A stretch of 61,661 bases of DNA from an uncultured Acidobacteriota bacterium (GTDB taxonomy: Bacteria > Acidobacteriota > Vicinamibacteria > Fen-336). The stretch covers positions 1 to 61,661 of the forward strand of contig CADEEV010000027.1 in assembly GCA_902826455.1 (NCBI GenBank), given 5' to 3'. This document shows positions 21,698-33,055 of this stretch, in pieces (position 1 is the stretch's first letter; every line of letters starts with the position of its first letter). The translations under genes were made by a program, and so were the position numbers. The notes under the pieces were generated by a model, which saw only the letters and a program-made list of their open reading frames with translations, searched no databases and was not told where the DNA came from.

Positions 21698-23986
21698 TTG
21701 GGGCAGGCCTACTCCGCGCGCCGGTTCAAGATCGTCGTCGCGCTCCTCACGATCCTCTCGGTGCCGCTGGTGGTGGGCGGCTCGCTGCTCGTCTACCAGT
21801 ACGTCAAGTTCGGCGTGATGGTGGACAAGCGCCTCTCGGGCGAGCGCTGGATGATCCCCTCGCGGATCTACGCGCGGCCCCTGGTGCTGCGCGAGGGCAT
21901 GGTCCTCCAGACCGCCGACCTGCTGAAGATCCTGAACGGGCTCAAGTACGAGCAGAAGATGGCGGCGCCGGTCAGCCCCGGCGAGTTCTCGGTGGGCGAG
22001 GGCGCGGTCACGCTGTTCCCGCGCCCCGGGGGCGACGCCGCGACCGAGGCCGTGACCCTCGTCTTCGACAAGGGCAAGGTCAAGCAGATCGCCGGGCTCG
22101 CGAGCAAGAAGCGCTACCCGGCCCAGACCCTCGAGCCCGAGCTGATCACGTACCTCTTCGACGACAGCCGCGAGAAGCGCCGCATCGTGCGCTACCAGGA
22201 GCTGCCGGACCAGCTCGTGAAGGCGGTGCTGGCCATCGAGGACCGCCGCTTCTTCAGCCACCCCGGCCTCGACCCGCTGCGCATCCTGGGCGCGGCCCTG
22301 CGCAACATCAAGGCCGAGAGCTATCTCCAGGGCGGCAGCACGATCACCCAGCAGCTCGTGAAGAACTTCTTCCTGACGCCGGAGCGGACGATCCGGCGCA
22401 AGGCCCAGGAGGCGTTCCTGGCCTTCGTCCTCGAGCGCCGCGCCAGCAAGCAGGAGATCCTCGAGCTGTACCTGAACGAGATCTACCTGGGCCAGGCGGG
22501 TTCCTTCAGCATCAACGGCGTGGGCGAAGCGGCGCGCATGTACTTCCACAAGGACGTCTCGAACCTGACGCTGACCGAGAGCGCGCTGCTCGCCGGCATG
22601 ATCCAGTCGCCGAACCCCTACAACCCGTACCGTCACAAGGAGCGCGCTACCGAGCGCCGCAACACGGTGCTGCGGTCGATGGTCGAGGCCGGCTTCATCG
22701 AGCCCGCCACGGCCCAGGCCGCGATCGCGCAGCCGCTGCGCACGGAGGCGCCGGCCCTCGACAGCGCCGAGGCGCCGTACTTCGTGGACCTCGTCGGCCG
22801 TCAGCTCGCCCAGCGCTACGACGAGAAGGACCTGCAGACCCAGAACCTGTCGATCCACACCTCCCTCGACCTGCACCTTCAGAGCCTCGCCCAGGCAGCG
22901 CTCGCGACGGGCCTGGACGCGGTCGACAAGCTGGTCAAGAAGAGGAACCCGAACGGCACCGTCCAGGGCAGCCTGATCGTCCTCGAGCCCCGCACCGGCG
23001 CGATCCTCGCCCTCGTCGGCGGCCGCTCCTACGGCTCGAGCCAGTACAACCGCGTGATCCAGGCGCACCGCCAGCCCGGCAGCACGTTCAAGCCCTTCGT
23101 GTACCTCGCCGCCTTCGAGGCGATCTTCGAGGATCCGGCCCTGCCGCCGATCACGCCGGCCACGGTCGTCGAGGACGCGCCCTCGGTCTTCTTCTTCGAG
23201 GACAAGGAGTACATCCCCGAGAACTACGAGGACGAGTACCTCGGCAACGTGACGCTGCGCCGGGCGCTCTCGAAGAGCCTCAACGTCGCGACCGTCAAGG
23301 TCGCCGAGATGGTGGGCTACGACCGCGTCGCGGACCTGTGGAACAAGAAGCTGGGCATGAGCGGCGCGGTGCACCCGTACCCCGCGATCGCGCTGGGCTC
23401 CTTCGAGACGACGCCGCTCGAGATGGCCACGGCCTACAACGTCCTCGCGAACGGCGGCCTCAAGGTCGAGCCCGTCAGCGTCATCCAGGTGACCGACGAG
23501 AAGGGCCGCACCCTCGAGCAGCACCAGGCTCCCCCGCCCAAGCGCGTCGTCCACGAGGAGTCCACGTACCTCGTGACCAACATGATGCGCAGCGTCCTCA
23601 ACGAGGGCACGGCCTACAACGCCCGGGTGTGGGGCTTCACCTCCGACGCCGCGGGCAAGACGGGCACGACCAACGACCTGCGCGACGCCTGGTTCGCGGG
23701 CTACACCCCCGACCTGCTCTGCGTCGTGTGGGTGGGCTACGACGACAACACGCCCCTGCACCTGTCGGGCGCCAAGGCGGCGCTTCCGATCTGGACGGAC
23801 TTCATGAAGGCCGCGGTCGCCGGCACGAAGTCCCGCACCTTCGAGGTGCCGCCCGAGAACGTGATCTTCGTGGACATCGACAAGGCGACCGGCCTGCTCG
23901 CGACTCCGGGCTGCCCCAAGGTGATCGCGGAGTCCTTCATCGCCGGCACCGAACCGCTGGAGCGCTGTCCGCTGCACGGCTACTGA
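21698..23986 (+). CDS. Class A penicillin-binding protein (PBP1b-like)
   Basis: Bifunctional peptidoglycan synthase of 762 aa anchored by one TM (about 12-34). Order: a UB2H-like region (about 45-135), GT51 glycosyltransferase domain with the catalytic Glu in AIEDRRFFSHPG (E181) and QGGSTITQQLVKN, then a transpeptidase domain with SxxK (S462-TF-K465), SLN (527-529) and KTG (654-656). All catalytic motifs are intact. The start is a TTG at 21698, supported by the N-terminal SARRFKIVV leader and the adjacent TATAAT. The protein ends CPLHGY with no long tail. Called mrcB-like by domain order; the exact orthologue is not certain. Confidence 0.93.
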   Translation: MGQAYSARRFKIVVALLTILSVPLVVGGSLLVYQYVKFGVMVDKRLSGERWMIPSRIYARPLVLREGMVLQTADLLKILNGLKYEQKMAAPVSPGEFSVGEGAVTLFPRPGGDAATEAVTLVFDKGKVKQIAGLASKKRYPAQTLEPELITYLFDDSREKRRIVRYQELPDQLVKAVLAIEDRRFFSHPGLDPLRILGAALRNIKAESYLQGGSTITQQLVKNFFLTPERTIRRKAQEAFLAFVLERRASKQEILELYLNEIYLGQAGSFSINGVGEAARMYFHKDVSNLTLTESALLAGMIQSPNPYNPYRHKERATERRNTVLRSMVEAGFIEPATAQAAIAQPLRTEAPALDSAEAPYFVDLVGRQLAQRYDEKDLQTQNLSIHTSLDLHLQSLAQAALATGLDAVDKLVKKRNPNGTVQGSLIVLEPRTGAILALVGGRSYGSSQYNRVIQAHRQPGSTFKPFVYLAAFEAIFEDPALPPITPATVVEDAPSVFFFEDKEYIPENYEDEYLGNVTLRRALSKSLNVATVKVAEMVGYDRVADLWNKKLGMSGAVHPYPAIALGSFETTPLEMATAYNVLANGGLKVEPVSVIQVTDEKGRTLEQHQAPPPKRVVHEESTYLVTNMMRSVLNEGTAYNARVWGFTSDAAGKTGTTNDLRDAWFAGYTPDLLCVVWVGYDDNTPLHLSGAKAALPIWTDFMKAAVAGTKSRTFEVPPENVIFVDIDKATGLLATPGCPKVIAESFIAGTEPLERCPLHGY

Positions 23987-23995
23987 CCACCGCGT

Positions 23996-24469
23996 CTAGT
24001 CGAACTCGACGCGCCCCTTCGTCTGGTCGGGGCCGACGCGGCCCGCGACGATGTCGGCCTTGAAGTAGTTCTCGCCCTTGATGGGCGCCCCGGCCATGCG
24101 CCGCAGCATGGCGATCTGGCCGACGTGGGTGAGGGCGTCGGCGATCGGCCCCTGGAAGATGGCGCCGGGCGCGGCGCCGAGGGGGTCGGGCGACGCGAGG
24201 CGGTCGTCGAGCGTCTGCAGCGCCGTGAAGAACCGGCGCACGTCCTCCTCCCAGTCGCGGGCCTGGGAGTCCTTCCAGACCGGCGTGCCGTCGGCCATGT
24301 GGCGTGCCCAGTCGAGCAGGTCGCCGATGTGGGCCAGGATCTGCGCCGGCGTGCGAGTGCCGCCGGAGAAGCCCGCGAAGGACGGCGGTGCGTTGCGCAC
24401 GGCCTTGCCGCCGCGGTATGCCAGGGTCGCTAGGGTATGGCGCAGGAGGTCGCGCGCGGGATCGCTCAT
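23996..24469 (-). CDS. DinB-like four-helix-bundle protein
   Basis: 157-aa protein of the DinB superfamily. Seen: TRTPAQILAHIGDLLDWARH (first ligand helix) and the C-terminal ADALTHVGQIAMLRRMAG. The ATG at 24469 (MSDPARDLL) is preferred; the longer open frame adds an Arg-rich leader that overlaps the neighbouring operon end. It converges with the penicillin-binding protein gene. It is the second DinB-like gene in the window, also about 157 aa, with little obvious identity to the first outside the family motif. Confidence 0.8.
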   Translation of the reverse strand: MSDPARDLLRHTLATLAYRGGKAVRNAPPSFAGFSGGTRTPAQILAHIGDLLDWARHMADGTPVWKDSQARDWEEDVRRFFTALQTLDDRLASPDPLGAAPGAIFQGPIADALTHVGQIAMLRRMAGAPIKGENYFKADIVAGRVGPDQTKGRVEFD

Positions 24470-24479
24470 GCGCGCGATT

Positions 24480-26909
24480 CTAGCGTCCGGCCAGGGCCCG
24501 GACGGGATCGACGCGCGACGCGCGCAGCGCCGGGACGATCGTCGACGCCGTCGCACCCACCAGGACGACGCCTGCGGCGGTCGCGGCCGCGGCCGCGTAG
24601 CTCGCGCCGGTCGTGAGCGGATCCGCGTCCAGCCACGGGAGGGCGAAGACGCTGAGCGCCGCCCCGCACGCGAGGCCCATCACGACCAGGAGCGCCGCCT
24701 CGCCCATCACCGTGCGACGGACGTCGGAAGGCCTCGCGCCGAGCGCGGCGCGGATGCCCAGCTCCGGCATCCGGCGCCGCACCGAGTAGGCGAGCACCGC
24801 GTAGACGCCCACGGCGGCCAGAAAGACGCCGAGGGCGCCCAGCAGGGCGGTGAGTGTGGCGCTCAGCCGTTCGGTCGACGTGAAGCGCGCGAAGCGCTCG
24901 TCGAGGCTCACCGCGTCGAAGATCGGGACGTCGGGATCGGACAGGGCCACCGCCTCCCCCAGGGAAGCGACGCTCGCGACGCCCGGCGTCGCCTTCACGA
25001 CGTAGGTGAGCTCGGCGATGCCGCCGGCCGTCGGCTGCCGATACGGGAGATACCACGCGTCGCTGGACGGGATGTCGGTTCCCGGGTTCTCCCGGAGGTC
25101 GCCGACGACGCCCACGACCTCCATCCACGGCTCCGAGCCCTCGAGGCGGCCCCGCTTGACGCGGCGGCCGAGAGCGCTGCGTCCCGGCCAGTAGCGCTCG
25201 GCGAGGGAGCGGCTCACGATGACGACCGGGGTTGCGTTCGAATCGTCGGTCTCGGCGAACGGTCGGCCCGTCAGCAACGGAACGCCCATCGCCTCGAAGT
25301 AGCGCGGGGTCACCGCCCGCGAGTGCGCGAGAAAGTAGCCGCGGGCCGGCGGCGGGGCGCCCTCGACCGTGAAGGGCGCCGCCTCGGTGCCCGCATAGAA
25401 CGGGGGCACGGTGGTCGCTCCAGCTGCGACGATGCCCGGCAGCGCGGCGAGGCGATCGACGACGTCGTGGACGAAGCCCTCCTGCGCCTCGCGGCGCCCG
25501 TAGCGCTCCCCTGACAGCGCGGCGTCGAAGGTCAGGACGCCCTCGCGCTCGAGTCCCCAGCTCTCGCGGTGCAGCGCCCAGAGCCCCTGCCCCACGAGGC
25601 TGGCCCCGGCCAGCAGCACGAAGGCGAGCGCGAGCTCGACGACCACGAGCCCCCGGAGCCAGCGCCGGTGCCCCGCGCTGAGGGTCCCCGAGCGCCCGAC
25701 CTCGCGCAGCACGTCGGACACGCGGGAGCGCGACATGCCGAGCGCCGGGAGCAGCCCGAAGGCGATACCGACGGCCATCGTCGTCGCGACCGTGAAGCCG
25801 AGCGTCGGCCAGTCGAGGCGCGGCTCGATGTCGAACTCCCCCGCCCCGTACAGCGGGCTGAGGGCCACCAGCGGGCCGACGCTCCAGAACGTGAGCAGGA
25901 CGCCGAGCAATCCGCCGATGCCCGACAGCAGCACGCCGTAGGTCAGGAACTGCCGCACGAGCTGGCTGCGCGAGGCGCCCAGGGCGGTGCGCACCGCCGC
26001 TTCGCCCTGTTTCTCGAGGCTCTGTGCGAGGAGCAGGTTGGAGACGTTCGCGACCGCGATCAGCAGCACGAGCATGGCCGCCCCCGCGAGGGCGTAGAGG
26101 ATGGTCGTGAGGCGGCCCAGCATCTCGGGCCGCAGGCGGGTCACCTGCGCGCCCGTGGGCGTGTCCGGCGTGGGCTGCGCTTGCCAGAGCCGGGCGGCCA
26201 TGCGGTCCATCGCGTCGTTCGCCTGAGCCAGCGTGACGCCCGGCTTCAGTCGGGCCGGCACGTAGACTCCGTCGGTGCTCGTGGGATCCTCACGGTAGCC
26301 CAGAGGCCGCCAGAGGTCCGACTGGTAGGGATGCTTGAAGCCCCGCGGCATCACCCCGACCACCGTGCTCAGGCCTCCGTCGAGCCGTACCGTGCGCCCG
26401 ACCACGCCCGGGTCGGCGCCGAAGGCCGAGCGCCAGAGCGCGTCCCCCAGCAACACCGCGTCGCGACGCGCCGGCGTGTCCTCGTCCGCCGTGAATGTCC
26501 GGCCGAGGGCCGGGCGGATGCCGAGGACGTCGAAGAAGTTCGCGGTGACGACGCCCGCGGCCACGCGCTGCGGGCGGCCGTCGACGACCAGCGTCGCGCT
26601 GCTGCCGCGGCCGGCCGCCATCGCGTCGAACACCGTGTTCTCGCGCCGCCACGCGCCGAAGTGCGCCAGCCTGAAGCCGCGCACGTCGGGCGCCTGGCCG
26701 GGGGCGGCGTAGTCCTCGCGCAACCGGACCACCTCGTCGGTGGCGCGGCTGCCCCACGACCGCCAGAGGAACGCGTTCACGACGCTGAAGGCCGCCGTGT
26801 TCGCGCCGATGGCGATCCCGATGGACGCGACGACCACGAGGCTCAGCCCCGGACGCGACAGGAGCGAGCGCCAGGCCCAGCGCAGGTCGTGCCCGAGTCC
26901 CGCGCCCAT
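24480..26909 (-). CDS. ADOP-type orphan ABC permease (MacB-like)
   Basis: 809-aa inner-membrane permease of the acidobacterial duplicated orphan permease type: two MacB_PCD plus FtsX repeats in one chain. First repeat: TM near residue 20-40, periplasmic domain to about 270, three TMs to about 400. Second repeat: TM near 430, periplasmic domain to about 680, three TMs at the end, closing with the typical PALRASRVDPVRALAGR. No ATPase gene is adjacent, hence orphan. The ATG at 26909 overlaps the aldo/keto reductase stop by one base. The open frame continuing to 27764 is shadow. Confidence 0.9.
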   Translation of the reverse strand: MGAGLGHDLRWAWRSLLSRPGLSLVVVASIGIAIGANTAAFSVVNAFLWRSWGSRATDEVVRLREDYAAPGQAPDVRGFRLAHFGAWRRENTVFDAMAAGRGSSATLVVDGRPQRVAAGVVTANFFDVLGIRPALGRTFTADEDTPARRDAVLLGDALWRSAFGADPGVVGRTVRLDGGLSTVVGVMPRGFKHPYQSDLWRPLGYREDPTSTDGVYVPARLKPGVTLAQANDAMDRMAARLWQAQPTPDTPTGAQVTRLRPEMLGRLTTILYALAGAAMLVLLIAVANVSNLLLAQSLEKQGEAAVRTALGASRSQLVRQFLTYGVLLSGIGGLLGVLLTFWSVGPLVALSPLYGAGEFDIEPRLDWPTLGFTVATTMAVGIAFGLLPALGMSRSRVSDVLREVGRSGTLSAGHRRWLRGLVVVELALAFVLLAGASLVGQGLWALHRESWGLEREGVLTFDAALSGERYGRREAQEGFVHDVVDRLAALPGIVAAGATTVPPFYAGTEAAPFTVEGAPPPARGYFLAHSRAVTPRYFEAMGVPLLTGRPFAETDDSNATPVVIVSRSLAERYWPGRSALGRRVKRGRLEGSEPWMEVVGVVGDLRENPGTDIPSSDAWYLPYRQPTAGGIAELTYVVKATPGVASVASLGEAVALSDPDVPIFDAVSLDERFARFTSTERLSATLTALLGALGVFLAAVGVYAVLAYSVRRRMPELGIRAALGARPSDVRRTVMGEAALLVVMGLACGAALSVFALPWLDADPLTTGASYAAAAATAAGVVLVGATASTIVPALRASRVDPVRALAGR

Positions 26910-28096
26910 CAGGCCAGGACTGTCCGGGCCCGCTCCATGTGAGCCGCGACGTCGATGCCGTGGGGGCAGGCCCGGTTGGCGCCGGCGAAGTCGATGCCGT
27001 CGAAAGTGCGCGCGGCCTGCGGCAACCCGGCGAACAGGCGCCGCGCCTTCTCCGGCTCGCCGTACGCGTCGTGGTACGAGAGGAAGCGCATCGTGTCCGC
27101 GATGCGCACGGGCGCGGCCACGGCCGCGCCGCACAGGTGGTCGCAGCCGTCGCACGCGAGCGAGCGCGTGGCCACCGCGTAGCGGTCGAGGGCCTGGTAC
27201 TCCGCGGCCGTCAGCGACGTCTTGTCGAGGGCCGCGCCGATGTTCTCGCGCAGCTTCTCGAAGCTGTCCATGTGGGACACGGCGGCCGTGATCCGCGGAT
27301 CCGCCCACACGGCCTTCAGCACCGCCTGGAACTTGTTCCACTTCCCGGTCTGCTCGAACTTCTTCCAGGCGTCCGTGAAACTGTTCTCCGAGCCCTGGGT
27401 CTTCATGGCGATCAGGCCGATGTTCGCCTTGTGGCAGGCGTCCATCGCGAGGTTCAGCTCCTTGTTCCCGTACTGGCGGAAGTTGTAGCGGAACATGATC
27501 GACTCGACCCACGGCAGGCCGGCGGCCTTGTTGAGAAGCTCGACCACGTTGCCGTCGTGGCACGAGAAGCCGAAGTGCCGGATCTTCCCCGACTTCTTCA
27601 GGCGGTCCACCACCACCGCGAGCTCGGGGCTCAGGTAGCTCGCCTGGTTGAGGCCGTGCAGGTAGTACATGTCGACGTAGGTCGTCTGGAGCTGGGCCAG
27701 GCTCTCGCCGAGGCGCTTCTCGAAGCCGGCGGGATCGTGGAGATCGCTCTTCGAGGTGATCCACAGCGCGTTGCGGTTCTTCGCGCGCTGGTGGAACGCC
27801 GCGACCGACACCTCGCAGCGCCCGCCGGCGTAGCAGTCGGCCGCGTCCACGTAGTTGACGCCGAAGCGCAGCGCCTCGGCGATCTTCGGGTCGAAGCGCG
27901 CGTCGAAGCCCATGGCGCCACCGAGCAGCAGGATCGGGATCTGCTGGCCGGTCTTGCCGAGGGTGCGGCGCGGCACCTGGGGCAGGGCGCCCTGGGCGAG
28001 CACGGTCGTGACGCCGAGCGGCGTGTTGCCGAGAAGCGTGGCTCCGGCGGCGGCGCCTCCGAGGCCGAGGAGTTGGCGACGAGTGACCTTCTTCAT
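26909..28096 (-). CDS. Tat-exported aldo/keto reductase
   Basis: Aldo/keto reductase family protein of about 395 aa. It has a twin-arginine signal ([21 protein letters not shown]) and a TIM-barrel core: [20 protein letters not shown], the tetrad Asp/Tyr region in [27 protein letters not shown] and [14 protein letters not shown]. The C-terminal part has Cys-rich CDGCDHLCG and ACPHGID, as in AKRs with a ferredoxin-like tail. The start MKKVTRR at 28096 places the Arg pair correctly; an ATG at 28117 would add seven residues. It follows the polyferredoxin gene, suggesting a redox role outside the cytoplasm (inference). Confidence 0.85.
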   Translation of the reverse strand: MKKVTRRQLLGLGGAAAGATLLGNTPLGVTTVLAQGALPQVPRRTLGKTGQQIPILLLGGAMGFDARFDPKIAEALRFGVNYVDAADCYAGGRCEVSVAAFHQRAKNRNALWITSKSDLHDPAGFEKRLGESLAQLQTTYVDMYYLHGLNQASYLSPELAVVVDRLKKSGKIRHFGFSCHDGNVVELLNKAAGLPWVESIMFRYNFRQYGNKELNLAMDACHKANIGLIAMKTQGSENSFTDAWKKFEQTGKWNKFQAVLKAVWADPRITAAVSHMDSFEKLRENIGAALDKTSLTAAEYQALDRYAVATRSLACDGCDHLCGAAVAAPVRIADTMRFLSYHDAYGEPEKARRLFAGLPQAARTFDGIDFAGANRACPHGIDVAAHMERARTVLA

Positions 28097-28133
28097 GGAA
28101 CCTGGCCTTTCATTCATCGACCCCCCACCCTAT

Positions 28134-28156
28134 CCCTCCCCACGTAGGGGGGAGGG
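28134..28156. repeat. G/C-tract palindrome (REP-like or terminator hairpin)
   Basis: Inverted repeat CCCTCCCC (28134-28141) and GGGGAGGG (28149-28156) with a 7-nt loop, in the gap between the polyferredoxin and aldo/keto reductase genes. The arms are extended by further C and G runs. It resembles REP-type elements common in other bacteria, but no second copy is visible in this window. Confidence 0.45.
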
Positions 28157-28195
28157 GACCGCCGAACTCCTGACGAAACAGCCCCGCGCTCCGCA

Positions 28196-30956
<2,761 letters not shown>

Positions 30957-30960
<4 letters not shown>

Positions 30961-31907
30961 GAGCCTGCCCCCACCGCCGCGCGCAGCCGCGCGAGGCCTT
31001 TCTCCGCGTCGTCGAGGTTCGCGGCGCCGCGGATGCCGACGACCGTGTCGCCGATCCCCTCGGCCCGGGCGAACGTGCCGAGATAGCGGTCCTTCACCCA
31101 CGTGGCCGCGCCACGCTTCACGGGCTCGCCGTACTCCTGGAAGCCCTTCTCGAACTGCAGGGCCAGCGCCGCCGCCGCGGCCGCGTCCTTCGCCTTCGTG
31201 ACGAACAGCTCGCTCTCGCCGTCCTCGAGGGTCGCGACGTAGACGTCCTTCGCGAAGCCGAACGAGAACGCGTTCTCCTGCTGGAAGGCCACGCGCCCCG
31301 GCGCGATCCCGAGGCGGTCGCCGAACAGCGCGTCGGCCCACGACTTCTCCCCCGCCGCGAGCGACGCCTGCATCACGCCGCGGAGATGTTCGAGGCCCGC
31401 GAGCACCGCCGGGCTCTCGTCGCCGCCGATCGCCCGGACGTAGTACGGCCCGCGGGCCAGGAACATCGCGTTCCGCGCGACGTACCAGGTCGAGCCGTCC
31501 TTCGACTGGGCGTCGAGCTCGGGCGGCTTCTCCCCCACCAACGCGCCGTTCGCGTTGGCGGGCGTGCCCAGGTCGTAGAACTCCACGTCCACCGAGGCGC
31601 CCGAAGCGGCCCCCGTCTCGCGCAGCGTCACGAAGGCCAGATCCTTGAACCCGCGCGCGATGAAGAAGTCCGCGCGCCCGTCGATCTTCACGTACAGGTT
31701 CTCGGGATTGAATCGCGCGAGCCCCGACTCCTGCCAGCCCGCCGGCACGAGCCCGGCCGGCAGCGCCCCGCGCGGCACGGCGGAGACGCCGGGATCGAGT
31801 AGGGCGTGAGGATCGGCGAAGAGCGTGGGATCGGGATGCCGCCCGGCCCACGCGACCCAGAGCGCGATGGCGGCGAGCAGGGCGAGCACTCCCAAGCCGA
31901 GGCGCAC
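30957..31907 (-). CDS. DUF6599 family membrane-anchored protein
   Basis: 316-aa protein with one N-terminal TM (about 3-22) and a periplasmic domain of the DUF6599 kind: [37 protein letters not shown] and FFLARGPYY-like strands ([18 protein letters not shown]). It has a twofold internal similarity, with the second half beginning near [18 protein letters not shown]. Function unknown. The only canonical start is the GTG at 31907, but the frame is open for about 38 codons upstream with protein-like sequence and no start codon. First gene of the redox-looking operon. Confidence 0.8.
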
Positions 31908-31947
31908 CTCGGTGAGCGAGTAGGTCGGCCGGTGATGCCGGCGCGGT

Positions 31948-31966
31948 CGCGGGTTGACGACCCGCG
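31948..31966 (+). other. Perfect 7-bp hairpin followed by T-rich run
   Basis: CGCGGGT (31948-31954) and ACCCGCG (31960-31966) form a perfect stem with a 5-nt loop, followed on the plus strand by TTTCTTT. On that strand it resembles an intrinsic terminator, although no plus-strand gene ends nearby. On the minus strand it lies in the leader of the DUF6599 gene. Confidence 0.4.
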
Positions 31967-32073
31967 TTTCTTTCGCCGTGAGTGCGGTCGTTCCCCGCCT
32001 CCGTGCCCTTTGCCCCGCGCTAGGGTAGCACCAACCTCAGGGCCGGCCGGGTGTCATTCGTTGTGAAAAGTGC

Positions 32074-32652
32074 CTAGCGCAGCCAGCCCGGGGGCACGCT
32101 CTTGCGGCGGGCTTCCGTCTCGAGGTCCTCGAAGGCCTGCTTCGCCTCGGCGAGGTGCGCCTTCGCCCGGCCCACGATCTTCTGCAGCGTCTCGGGCGAG
32201 CCCACGAGCTTCGTCCCGTCGTCGTCGACGAAGTACTGCCCCGGCGCCAGCGAAAGGTTGGACCAGTAGTCCACGCGCGCCTGCCAGTGCTCGACCTCCT
32301 CGCGCGCTTCCTTGGCCTGCGCGCGCCAGAACGCCTCGTTCTCCTCGACCGCCTGGGGCGCCTCGACTCCCCCGACCGGCGGGATCACGCTCGTGCGGGA
32401 CTGCCGCAACGGGGTCGCGGACACCGGACCGGGCGACGGCGAGGCCTTCGGCGCGGGCACGGCCCTGGGATCGTTCGCGAGCGTGCCCTTGCTCGCCTTC
32501 AGCGCGTCGCCGTCGACGACGGCGCTCGTGGTGCCCGTCTCCTTGAGCTTGCGGCGCCGCTCGCGCTCCTTCGCGGCCGCGTCGCCGAGCGACTGGCCCC
32601 AGGCGAGAGACGGAGCGAGCACGACGATGGCCACCCAACGCGCTGGATGCAT
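32074..32652 (-). CDS. Secreted coiled-coil protein of unknown function
   Basis: 192-aa protein with a signal peptide (residues 1-19, ending AWGQ) followed by the LGDAAAKERERRRKLKETG helix often seen in acidobacterial secreted proteins. A Pro-rich linker leads to a predicted coiled coil (about 100-185: ENEAFWRAQAKEAREEVEHW, then AKAHLAEAKQAFEDLETEAR). The ATG at 32652 has an AAGGA ribosome binding site 9 nt upstream. No family function is known to me. Confidence 0.75.
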   Translation of the reverse strand: MHPARWVAIVVLAPSLAWGQSLGDAAAKERERRRKLKETGTTSAVVDGDALKASKGTLANDPRAVPAPKASPSPGPVSATPLRQSRTSVIPPVGGVEAPQAVEENEAFWRAQAKEAREEVEHWQARVDYWSNLSLAPGQYFVDDDGTKLVGSPETLQKIVGRAKAHLAEAKQAFEDLETEARRKSVPPGWLR

Positions 32653-32695
32653 GAAGCGTGTCCTTCCCGAACGCCGCGCAGTGTACCGCGGCTTC

Positions 32696-32725
32696 TTGAC
32701 GCTCCCGTGACCGACGCACTAGACT
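32696..32725 (+). promoter_or_regulatory. Promoter of tRNA-Val
   Basis: TTGACG (32696-32701), 18-bp spacer, TAGACT (32720-32725). The -10 ends 9 nt before the mature tRNA 5' end at 32735. Confidence 0.65.
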
Positions 32726-32734
32726 TCGGGCGTC

Positions 32735-32809
32735 GGGCGCTTAACTCAGCGGTAGAGTGCCACCTTCACACGGTGGAAGTCGCAGGTTCGAATCCTGCAG
32801 CGCCCACCA
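32735..32809 (+). tRNA. tRNA-Val (anticodon CAC)
   Basis: 75-nt cloverleaf with a 7-bp acceptor stem (GGGCGCT with AGCGCCC), D arm containing AGCGGTAGAG, anticodon stem CCACC/GGTGG with loop TTCACAC (anticodon CAC, reading GTG), T arm with GGTTCGAATCC, discriminator A and an encoded CCA. It is the intact tRNA at the left border of the island; its 3' end is repeated at 35577-35602. Confidence 0.95.
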
Positions 32810-32810
32810 T
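32785..32810 (+). repeat. attL-like direct repeat (tRNA-Val 3' end)
   Basis: 26-bp segment covering the T arm, acceptor 3' strand, CCA and one following base of tRNA-Val. It is identical to 35577-35602. The two copies bound about 2.8 kb of lower-GC sequence, the signature of site-specific integration into a tRNA gene. Confidence 0.85.
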
Positions 32811-33021
32811 GCCCCGCAACAACCCACCGGCCTTTTGGTACCGACAAGTCGGTGCCTACGGGGACCTCGTCGCCCTCTTCGTGGCCGCCCTCGCTCTGAT
32901 ACCTGCAGGCGGCGCGCGCCTTCTGCCATACCTGCTCTGTCTCGGGCCCGTCTGCCCAGCCTCTAGCCGCAACTCGCCGAGACGCCGAGTTCGAGGCCTA
33001 GCGACGAGCTATTGCGGGTGA
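32809..33021 (+). CDS. Doubtful small ORF at left end of tRNA island
   Basis: A 70-codon open frame starting at the ATG formed by the tRNA CCA end. It has one hydrophobic stretch (about 18-36) and an Arg/Ser-rich tail. It lacks a ribosome binding site and overlaps the tRNA, so it is probably not expressed. Listed because it fills the space between the tRNA and the kinase gene. Confidence 0.15.
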   Translation: MPRNNPPAFWYRQVGAYGDLVALFVAALALIPAGGARLLPYLLCLGPVCPASSRNSPRRRVRGLATSYCG

Positions 33022-33040
33022 GCTTGTCGACAACCAAGCC

Positions 33041-33046
33041 TAGAAT
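33041..33046 (+). promoter_or_regulatory. -10 element of the kinase gene
   Basis: TAGAAT ends 9 nt before the ATG at 33056. The gap holds no strong ribosome binding site. Confidence 0.45.
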
Positions 33047-33055
33047 GCAAGGGCA

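Noticed and set aside
21077-23977. 966-codon open frame opposite the penicillin-binding protein gene
   Set aside because: No known motifs; the opposite strand encodes a complete class A PBP with all catalytic residues.
26740-28147. Plus-strand ORFs opposite the aldo/keto reductase
   Set aside because: They lack motifs and are antisense to a Tat-exported aldo/keto reductase with clear family signatures.
32741-32929. Minus-strand ORF over tRNA-Val, with a similar one at 35426-35644
   Set aside because: The GAAGFEPA/LQDSNLR-type peptides are the familiar artefact of translating antisense tRNA 3' ends; the pair only confirms the duplicated tRNA fragment.
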